Both the position numbers and the translations under genes were made by a program. From NCBI GenBank assembly GCA_021732245.1, contig JAKFVJ010000392.1, positions 1 to 8,736 on the forward strand: 8,736 nucleotides of DNA, given 5' to 3'. Source of the DNA: Candidatus Obscuribacterales bacterium (GTDB lineage: Bacteria > Cyanobacteriota > Vampirovibrionia > Obscuribacterales > Obscuribacteraceae). The notes beneath the pieces are model-generated. The model was not told the origin of the DNA, ran no database searches, and worked only from the letters and a program-made list of their open reading frames with translations. Each line of letters opens with the position of its first letter. The stretch's first letter is position 1. This document shows positions 3,825 to 8,736 of the stretch, piece by piece.

Positions 3825-5750
3825 TTATTTATTAGGATATGGGAAGAGGATGTCGAACTGGTGGATGCCATTGATGGAAGCCATGCCGCCTTCAATGATC
3901 ATGTCGGCCAACTTGTTGCACTTACGGAAGTAAGTATCAGTTGGGTTACCACCTTCGATTCTGCGCTTCATGTCTTCGCAAAGGATGTCAGCAGCAGCAA
4001 TTGTTACCTCGTTGCCCTGACGGCTTGCGTACATGCTCGTCACGATCATTGTGATTGTGTCTTGAACATGTTGCGACATAAGAGCAATGCGGCACTGACG
4101 ATCAGCAAGTTTCAACTGGTGTTTAACCATTGCGCCACTTAATTCAAGCGGCAACTTGGTGAGCATTTCAAGCGCATACTCCACATGACCTCTGAGTGTT
4201 GAATTAACACTGCTCAAATCCGGCTTGTCTGGTCCTGCCAGTTCTGCCCCAACCCGCCACATGGCGTAATTGGTCAATTCTGGGAAGAGAGCCAGGGCAT
4301 GTGCCGGATTCATTGGGTTGAAGTTCTTGATCTTGTGCTTCTGCAAAGCCAGACCAACTGGTTCAAAGTATCTTTGACCATGGTCTTTAGCGAGAGCTTT
4401 AAAGAAAGCCATGCCAAGCATTTCGCCTTCGCCTTCAAAGATGCAAGGTGCTAAGAAATCATGCACATTGTCCCCGAAGAGATGTCCACCCAAGAAGGAG
4501 CGTCCACCATGCGTCTTCATGAAGTATTCAATAGCTACTTCTTTTTGTGCTTCCGAACCAAATATCTTGGCAATGATGCACTCGAGTTCACCACGGTAGC
4601 CGTTATCTAATAGATACGAGCCCCAGGTGTAGAGAGCATCAGCACCGGTGATAAGAGCAGCTGTGCGAGCAATTCTTCTCTTAACAAGTTCACGGGTGTC
4701 AATTGCAGCACCGTAGGTCTCCCGGAACTGAGCCCAAGGAAGCATGTTGGCTAGCATGATACGCATCGAGCCGGCAGCTGTAGCGCACAAGGCCAAACGA
4801 CCCAGGTTCAAGCCGTGATAAGCAACAGTTAGTCCATCACCAATTTTCGGTACCAAACGGTTTTCTTTCGGTACAGCAAGCTTGTTGAAGCGCAAGCCGT
4901 TGTTGTGAATGCGTCTCAAAGCCCAAATGTGATAAGGCACTACTTGGAATTGCTCATTTTCTTGGGCCGGCAAATCAACAACTAATGCTGAAGGCTTGTT
5001 GTCAATCAAACAAACAACGCCGACTGTGTGTCCAGGTAAGGCATTGGTAATGAATAACTTCTCGCCGGTTAAAAGGTAATGGTCGCCATTGTCAACCGCA
5101 ACTGTGCGCAAAGCTGTCAGATCCGATCCGGCATTTGGTTCAGTTAGGGCAAATCCCGATTGGGCTTGACCGGAAGCCAAACGCGGCAAGAATCTTTGCT
5201 TTTGTTCTTCGTTGCCATATGTGCGAACCGGGTCAACAGCTCCGATACAGCCGTGAACGGAAGCCAAACCCGATGTTGTCGGATCAATTGTGGCCATTTG
5301 ACCCAAGAAGGTCATAAAGTGCTGCACTGAAGCACCTTGTCCGCCATATTGAGGTTCAATCAACATGCCGAAGTAGCCGTTAGTCGCTAAGTCTTTTCTG
5401 AAAGCCTGGGACAACTTGCCATTGGCGTCGTAAATAGTATTGGCATCACGATGTTTGGCGGCTGCTTCCAAGCAAGCTTTCATTGCCGGCACGCAAGCAG
5501 CTTGCGGGTTAATTGGAGCTGAAGAGAAGAGATCCAGGGCAACTTTCTTCTCCCATACAGCTTTGTGGATTGGGCTGTTGATGGTCTTATATTGAGCTGC
5601 AAAGCCAGCTTCGACCTGTTCATCAGCACGATCGACAGCACCTGTGCGTTGCGCTTCTTCCTTGCTCTTGCCGGCTAGCGTCAAAGCTGTTTCAGCAAAC
5701 GTCACCTTGTTGTCGTCTTGAATTTTGTCTTTGTCTTGAGTCACTGTCAT
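3825..5750 (-). CDS. Acyl-CoA dehydrogenase, long (VLCAD-like) type
   Basis: The 641-residue flavoenzyme should catalyse FAD-dependent alpha,beta-dehydrogenation of acyl-CoA, the first step of fatty-acid beta-oxidation, passing electrons to ETF. Domains in order: a charged 50-residue N-terminal extension; N-terminal helical domain about 70-195; middle beta domain with the FAD signature FALTEPNAGSD (200-210) and LLTGEKLFITNA (226-237); C-terminal helical domain with LGR at 316-318, FRETYG (342-347) and the FEGEGE loop (438-443). E439 occupies the place of the catalytic glutamate in the usual I-Y-E-G-T motif. An additional domain of about 190 residues (450-641) makes the protein much longer than the common 380-residue enzymes and similar in length to VLCAD/ACAD9; chain-length preference is inferred only. 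The start at 5750 has GGAAG 9 bases upstream. Transcription runs opposite to the DCC gene. No other beta-oxidation gene is in the window. Confidence 0.92.
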   Translation of the reverse strand: MTVTQDKDKIQDDNKVTFAETALTLAGKSKEEAQRTGAVDRADEQVEAGFAAQYKTINSPIHKAVWEKKVALDLFSSAPINPQAACVPAMKACLEAAAKHRDANTIYDANGKLSQAFRKDLATNGYFGMLIEPQYGGQGASVQHFMTFLGQMATIDPTTSGLASVHGCIGAVDPVRTYGNEEQKQRFLPRLASGQAQSGFALTEPNAGSDLTALRTVAVDNGDHYLLTGEKLFITNALPGHTVGVVCLIDNKPSALVVDLPAQENEQFQVVPYHIWALRRIHNNGLRFNKLAVPKENRLVPKIGDGLTVAYHGLNLGRLALCATAAGSMRIMLANMLPWAQFRETYGAAIDTRELVKRRIARTAALITGADALYTWGSYLLDNGYRGELECIIAKIFGSEAQKEVAIEYFMKTHGGRSFLGGHLFGDNVHDFLAPCIFEGEGEMLGMAFFKALAKDHGQRYFEPVGLALQKHKIKNFNPMNPAHALALFPELTNYAMWRVGAELAGPDKPDLSSVNSTLRGHVEYALEMLTKLPLELSGAMVKHQLKLADRQCRIALMSQHVQDTITMIVTSMYASRQGNEVTIAAADILCEDMKRRIEGGNPTDTYFRKCNKLADMIIEGGMASINGIHQFDILFPYPNK

Positions 5751-5839
5751 ATACCGATTCTTCCACCGTACTGGGGTTCGAAATAAATCATAAACGATCT
5801 AAGTTCATAATTTATTAGTCAGCCAAGTTTTATTGAACC

Positions 5840-5872
5840 TTGACATTGCAATCAGATGAAATGAACTAGAAT
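5840..5872 (+). promoter_or_regulatory. Possible promoter for the DCC-TPR pair
   Basis: A perfect -35 hexamer TTGACA lies at 5840-5845 in the divergent gap. The best -10-like hexamer, TAGAAT (5867-5872), is 21 bases away, which is too long for a standard sigma-70 promoter; GAACTA at 17 bases is a poor match. A start near 5879 would leave room for translation from ATG 5929. Confidence 0.3.
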
Positions 5873-5914
5873 GCAAGTTAGGATCTATATTGATGGTCGA
5901 GCAGGATCAACTAC

Positions 5915-5920
5915 AAAGGA
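5915..5920 (+). promoter_or_regulatory. Shine-Dalgarno AAAGGA supporting the start at 5929
   Basis: AAAGGA lies 8 bases before ATG 5929. The competing ATG at 5893 has only AGGA at 5880-5883, 9 bases upstream. Starting at 5929 also places the cysteine motif at residues 18-21, as is usual for this family. Confidence 0.5.
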
Positions 5921-5928
5921 CAACAGAG

Positions 5929-6324
5929 ATGCAATCAGATATAAAACAGGAAAAGATTGCCATTGTCTTTGACGACAGTTGTCAGTTTTGCCGGAACCAA
6001 ATCAAGAAGATTAAAAGCATGGATCCGGCCAATCAATTTAATTATGTGCCTCGCTCAGCTCCCGATTTAGTAAACCGTTTTCCAATCCTCAAAGAAATGA
6101 ATTTCGATTCGGGCATGCGTCTAATTACAACCGACAATCATGTTTACGTCGGCGCCGACGCTATTCATCAAATTGCTAGGCATTTGCCGACAACTAAATC
6201 TTTTGCCTGGCTTTATCCACTGCCGATTATCAATCAAGTCTGCAAATTGGTATATAAATGGATAGCGGCCAATAGAAAAAAACTTGCTGGAAGTTGTGAC
6301 ACAGGAACCTGCCATTTTGAGTAA
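5929..6324 (+). CDS. DCC-family (DUF393) thiol-disulfide oxidoreductase-like protein
   Basis: The 131-residue protein matches the DCC/DUF393 family, thioredoxin-like proteins named for the D-x-x-C-x-x-C motif near the N-terminus. Here it reads IVFDDSCQFC, with C18 and C21 as the putative redox pair; the family norm is YDGDCxxC, so G is replaced by D. Other family landmarks are FNYVPRSAPD (37-46), GADAIHQIARHLP (75-87), the hydrophobic WLYPLPII (94-101) and YKWIAANRKK (109-118). An additional CDTGTC pair (C123, C128) lies at the very C-terminus and could form a second disulfide. No signal peptide is present. Start 5929 is preferred; ATG 5893 (12 residues more) and TTG 5890 remain possible. Its stop overlaps the next gene by 8 bases, so the two are translationally linked. 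Substrate unknown. Confidence 0.82.
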   Translation: MQSDIKQEKIAIVFDDSCQFCRNQIKKIKSMDPANQFNYVPRSAPDLVNRFPILKEMNFDSGMRLITTDNHVYVGADAIHQIARHLPTTKSFAWLYPLPIINQVCKLVYKWIAANRKKLAGSCDTGTCHFE

Positions 6325-7159
6325 ATTGTCAAAATTAGCTTCGATAGTTGTAGCGGCATTCCTTTGCTCTTCCACATATTGCTTATCTTCAGCGCACGCC
6401 GAAGTGCCGGGAGTCCGCGATCATATAAACCGCGGCAATATGTTTTTGTCACGCCGTGCTTACGAAGAGGCGATAAAGGAATACGACGAAGCCCTCAAAC
6501 TTGAGCCGACAAACTCAATAGCCAAGGGAAATATAGTTGTTGCGCACACCAACTGGGGCATAAGCCTGGCTAATCGCAATCAATACAAAGAAGCGATGGA
6601 ACAGTGGCAACTTTGTCTCACCTTGAGCCCCGGCTACAAAGATGCCGTACGCAATATGGCATTGTTGCGTTCTAAGCTTGAACGCTCTAATCAATTGGAC
6701 TTAATTGGCGAAGGTGACGAAGGCGGCGATGTTGTCTGGCAAGGCGACAAGATAAACAAATCCGACAAAGGCAAAAAAGACAACACTAAAGCCTCTAGTC
6801 CACCGGACAACGCCAATGCCCCATCGTCTATAAAAATCCTCACTCCCGGCATAAAACAAAATCCTGAGTCGGGTTTGCAAAGCTATGACATGAGCACAAT
6901 GAGCAGCAGCTCGCCGGCACCAAGCAAGCCTGCTGAACCTGTGACACAGAGCCAAACGTCACCGGCTCCTAGTGCTTCGTCCGGCAACTCGATGGATGAG
7001 CAACTTGGACAAATTGAAACGAAAGTCTATGGGAGCAGGCAGACAAACATGCCCGTCATTCAACGGCTACAAAAACTTGAAACCGACGCCGCCGGACATC
7101 CACGCACAGGCACAATAAAAGAACGCATCGACTTCCTACGCCAAACCTGGGGGCTGTAA
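6317..7159 (+). CDS. Exported TPR protein with low-complexity linker and C-terminal repeat-type domain
   Basis: The 280-residue protein begins with a signal peptide (SIVVAAFLCSSTYCLSSAHA, cleavage after about residue 28). Two TPR motifs follow (about 34-66, INRGNMFLSRRAYEEAIKEY; about 74-107, HTNWGISLANRNQYKEAMEQ). Residues about 125-225 are an acidic/lysine-rich, then Ser/Pro-rich linker, probably disordered. The last 55 residues (DEQLGQIETKVYG, VIQRLQKLETDAAG, IKERIDFLRQTWGL) resemble a short helical domain I recall in proteins of cyanobacteria and their non-photosynthetic relatives; its function is unknown to me. TTG 6317 was chosen because AGGA stands 10 bases upstream and it gives a clean signal peptide; an upstream TTG at 6284 would overlap the previous gene by 41 bases and bury it. 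It probably acts outside the cytoplasmic membrane as a protein-binding scaffold. Confidence 0.8.
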   Translation: MSKLSKLASIVVAAFLCSSTYCLSSAHAEVPGVRDHINRGNMFLSRRAYEEAIKEYDEALKLEPTNSIAKGNIVVAHTNWGISLANRNQYKEAMEQWQLCLTLSPGYKDAVRNMALLRSKLERSNQLDLIGEGDEGGDVVWQGDKINKSDKGKKDNTKASSPPDNANAPSSIKILTPGIKQNPESGLQSYDMSTMSSSSPAPSKPAEPVTQSQTSPAPSASSGNSMDEQLGQIETKVYGSRQTNMPVIQRLQKLETDAAGHPRTGTIKERIDFLRQTWGL

Positions 7160-7164
7160 CCCCC

Positions 7165-7287
7165 TTTGTCATTCTGAGCGAAACGAAGTGAAGCGAAGAA
7201 TCTGCCGTAGGTTATCTACGTTCCGGGCTTACAGACGAGTACTACGGCTCGTCGCGGTAGATCCTTCGCGTTGCTCAGGATGACAAA
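7165..7287. repeat. Inverted-repeat intergenic element, copy 3 (123 bp)
   Basis: Left arm 7165-7207 (TTTGTCATTCTGAG ... GAAGAATCTGCCG) and right arm 7255-7287 (reverse complement TTTGTCATCCTGAG ... GAAGGATCTACCG) flank a 47-bp interior. The left arm holds about 9 additional bases from duplication of a GAARCGAAG-like unit, which explains its greater length. The interior contains a nested GACGAG/CTCGTC stem (7234-7239/7248-7253). The element starts 5 bases after the + strand stop at 7159 and ends one base before the minus-strand stop (TCA at 7289). Confidence 0.9.
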
Positions 7288-7288
7288 A

Positions 7289-8458
7289 TCATAGCGACTG
7301 CTCGTTGTTCTTCATTAGCATCTGTCCACGGGCTTCGTAGCTGTCGGCTTCGGCATGCCAGCCAAGTTCCCGAAGTAATGACGCGTAATAGCAAAGCGGC
7401 ACGGCAAGCTGCTGGTCGTCAGGTCCCAGCCACACTTCCAAGGCACTTATGCCGGACAAATACTGTTGTCTGGCTTCCATGAATTTGAGCAGAGCCTCTT
7501 CACGATTACCCGCTTCCAAATGCTTGTAGCCTTCCTGCTCGTTGGCAATCGCCTGCGCAATCTGCAACTGCCCGCGCGCCGCACCGGCTTCTGTGTATTG
7601 CGTGGCTTTGTCCACCTGTCCACATTCGAAATAGAGTTTGGCCAAATACTGCCGAATCTTGCTCGTATATCTGTGATCGGCGCCAAATGCCTTTTCCAGA
7701 ATGTTTATCGCCATCTGAAAACTAGCTTCAGCCCTTTCCGGCTGTCCTTGAGCCTGGACATCCATTGCTTGTTTCACCATAGCTTCTGCAGCAGTCAATG
7801 AACCAGCCTGTTTCATCATTTCTTCGAAAACTTCTTTGAGCTTCAAATAATCAGGAATCATTTCCGGATCACTTTCTACAAAAAGCTTTGCACGTTCGAA
7901 ATTAAGCTTTGCTTCGTCATACTTTTCCTGATAGCCAAGCACAATCGCCAGACACATGCGGCTTAAATTAACCTGCCCACTGTCTGAACCCAATGCGGCT
8001 TCGGCAATCTTAATGGACTCTTTCATGTTGTGTTCGGCATGCTTGTATCTGCCGAGTTTCATCTGCGCATGCGCTAAATTGAATAGATTTTCAAATAGCC
8101 TGTGATCCGGGAAAGTGAACAAATGCCGCGCCTGTTCAAGCGTCTCTTCAAAAATGTTGGCGGCCGATAAATAGTGCCTGTCATGCAAAAGTGCGCGACC
8201 CTGGTCGTAACGCTCTTCCCACAAGGAAATCTGCTCAGGTGGCGGCACTGGCGGATTTGGCAGCGCCGACGGACCAAATGACGGCGCACTGCGTATTACA
8301 TTTAACAAACCGGTAATTGCCTGATTTACCTGCAATTGCTCACTGTCTGGTAAATCGCGAGCTTCGTCCAGAGCAACATTACATTCCTGCTCCGCCTCCG
8401 CGAAATCACGGCGGGACATTGCTGCAGTTGCTTTTGCTAAATGCTCATGCCAGCTCAC
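7289..8458 (-). CDS. Multi-TPR protein, probably cytoplasmic
   Basis: The 389-residue protein is built almost wholly of TPR-like helical pairs: residues about 3-33 (AMSRRDFAEAEQECNVALDE), 81-110 (HYLSAANIFEETLEQA), 122-153 (LGRYKHAEHNMKESIKIAEA), 164-192 (EKYDEAKLNFERA), 224-255 (GQPERAEASFQMAINILEKA), 264-290 (CGQVDKATQYTEAG), 305-335 (AGNREEALLKFMEA) and 352-375. The 42-residue-like spacing and the GxDHxYT element are typical of the TPR_10/kinesin-light-chain type. A proline-rich linker (59-76) separates the first repeat from the rest. No signal peptide or membrane segment is present. The start is GTG (8456-8458), with GGAGG 7 bases upstream on the minus strand, a strong site. It is convergent with the exported TPR protein. 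Such proteins are scaffolds; no partner can be named. Confidence 0.85.
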   Translation of the reverse strand: MSWHEHLAKATAAMSRRDFAEAEQECNVALDEARDLPDSEQLQVNQAITGLLNVIRSAPSFGPSALPNPPVPPPEQISLWEERYDQGRALLHDRHYLSAANIFEETLEQARHLFTFPDHRLFENLFNLAHAQMKLGRYKHAEHNMKESIKIAEAALGSDSGQVNLSRMCLAIVLGYQEKYDEAKLNFERAKLFVESDPEMIPDYLKLKEVFEEMMKQAGSLTAAEAMVKQAMDVQAQGQPERAEASFQMAINILEKAFGADHRYTSKIRQYLAKLYFECGQVDKATQYTEAGAARGQLQIAQAIANEQEGYKHLEAGNREEALLKFMEARQQYLSGISALEVWLGPDDQQLAVPLCYYASLLRELGWHAEADSYEARGQMLMKNNEQSL

Positions 8459-8484
8459 AACAATTCCTCCTCATAAGCTATACC

Positions 8485-8511
8485 AAGATAGCCTACGAAA
8501 TAAACTGCCAA
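8485..8511 (-). promoter_or_regulatory. Possible promoter of the multi-TPR gene
   Basis: On the minus strand TTGGCA (8511-8506) and TATCTT (8490-8485) are separated by 15 bases, short of the usual 16-18. The -35 differs from consensus by one base, the -10 by two. It lies about 27 bases before the GTG start, so any leader would be short but would include the GGAGG site. Confidence 0.3.
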
Positions 8512-8564
8512 ACTCGCTCGGCAACGATTGTTTAACTTTACTGATAATGTAAAATGAAGCTCTC

Positions 8565-8736
8565 ATGAGTAAGCCGAAACCAACGCATCTAGGTCAGTTT
8601 TTGCGCAACCTGCGTGAACAGCGGGGCTACGACAGTATTCAGGAATACGCTCGACAATATCAATTGCCCGTCAGTTACGTTTATTACACGGAAATTGAGT
8701 CAGGTAAAAAGAAAATTTCACTGGAAACATACAAAG
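8565..8736 (+). CDS. XRE-type helix-turn-helix regulator, N-terminal part only
   Basis: The reading frame from ATG 8565 stays open to the window edge, giving 57 residues. LGQFLRNLREQRGY (9-22), SIQEYARQYQLP (24-35), VSYVYYTEIESGKKK (36-50) and ISLETYK (51-57) correspond to the helices of a Cro/CI (XRE) HTH domain: the recognition region is followed by the E-x-G-x-x-x family signature and the conserved start of the last helix. It would bind DNA as a dimer. The ribosome site is weak (TGAAG about 7 bases upstream), and a four-codon frame ATGAAGCTCTCATGA at 8553-8567 overlaps the start. The gene is transcribed divergently from the multi-TPR gene. The C-terminal effector part is outside the window, so its signal is unknown. 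Confidence 0.8.
   Translation, partial: MSKPKPTHLGQFLRNLREQRGYDSIQEYARQYQLPVSYVYYTEIESGKKKISLETYK

Noticed and set aside
3861..4142. 93-codon + strand frame inside the acyl-CoA dehydrogenase
   Set aside because: It is a shadow frame antisense to a well-supported enzyme-coding region.
6701..6955. 84-codon minus-strand frame
   Set aside because: It lies opposite the low-complexity linker of the exported TPR gene, whose codon bias creates open antisense frames.
8528..8548. Promoter TTGTTT / GATAAT for the XRE gene
   Set aside because: Spacing is only 9 bases and no suitable -35 lies 16-18 bases before GATAAT.

Overview
The window looks like a piece of a bacterial chromosome with moderate base composition and gene-dense, alternating-strand organisation. 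Two tetratricopeptide-repeat (TPR) proteins, an exported TPR protein with a C-terminal segment of the KVYG...RLQKLE type, and a ribbon-helix-helix regulator with an RTRSDLIREALRRY core together resemble what I know from the non-photosynthetic cyanobacterial sister lineages (Vampirovibrionia/Melainabacteria, for example Obscuribacterales). That placement is inference from protein style only and was not tested. No rRNA, tRNA, transposase, phage gene or CRISPR array was seen.

Layout, left to right. A 17-bp perfect hairpin (9-55) probably ends an upstream transcript. A two-gene + strand unit follows: an exported head-GIN/DUF2807-like beta-repeat protein (86-955) and a HEAT-repeat protein (955-1461) that overlap in TAATG. 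Facing them is a minus-strand pair, an RHH regulator (2236-2027) followed by a helical protein of unknown function (2011-1583). A 527-bp divergent gap (2237-2763) carries a 25-bp tandem repeat, a GGGCGCAT hairpin and a tetO-like palindrome. It leads into xthA-type exonuclease III (2764-3543). A convergent gap (3544-3824) holds a strong terminator and a multi-stem segment. It faces a 641-residue acyl-CoA dehydrogenase of the long, VLCAD-like type (5750-3825). Divergent from that is a DCC-family thiol protein (5929-6324) that overlaps an exported TPR protein (6317-7159). A large cytoplasmic-looking TPR protein (8458-7289) lies opposite, and the window ends inside an XRE-type helix-turn-helix gene (8565 onward).

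The most striking structure is not a gene. The same roughly 115-bp inverted-repeat element (TTTGTCATTCTGAG-type ends, about 45 bp of diverged interior) occurs three times. It sits at all three convergent gene junctions of the window and at no other place. Two of the copies fill the gap almost exactly, starting 4-5 bases after the + strand stop codon and ending one base before the minus-strand stop codon. This suggests a dispersed palindromic element that serves, or is tolerated, as a shared 3' end.

Functionally the genes are mixed: cell-surface or periplasmic scaffold proteins, a base-excision repair nuclease, fatty-acid beta-oxidation, and small regulators. Apart from the two overlapping + strand pairs and the RHH pair, nothing in the sequence ties them into one pathway.
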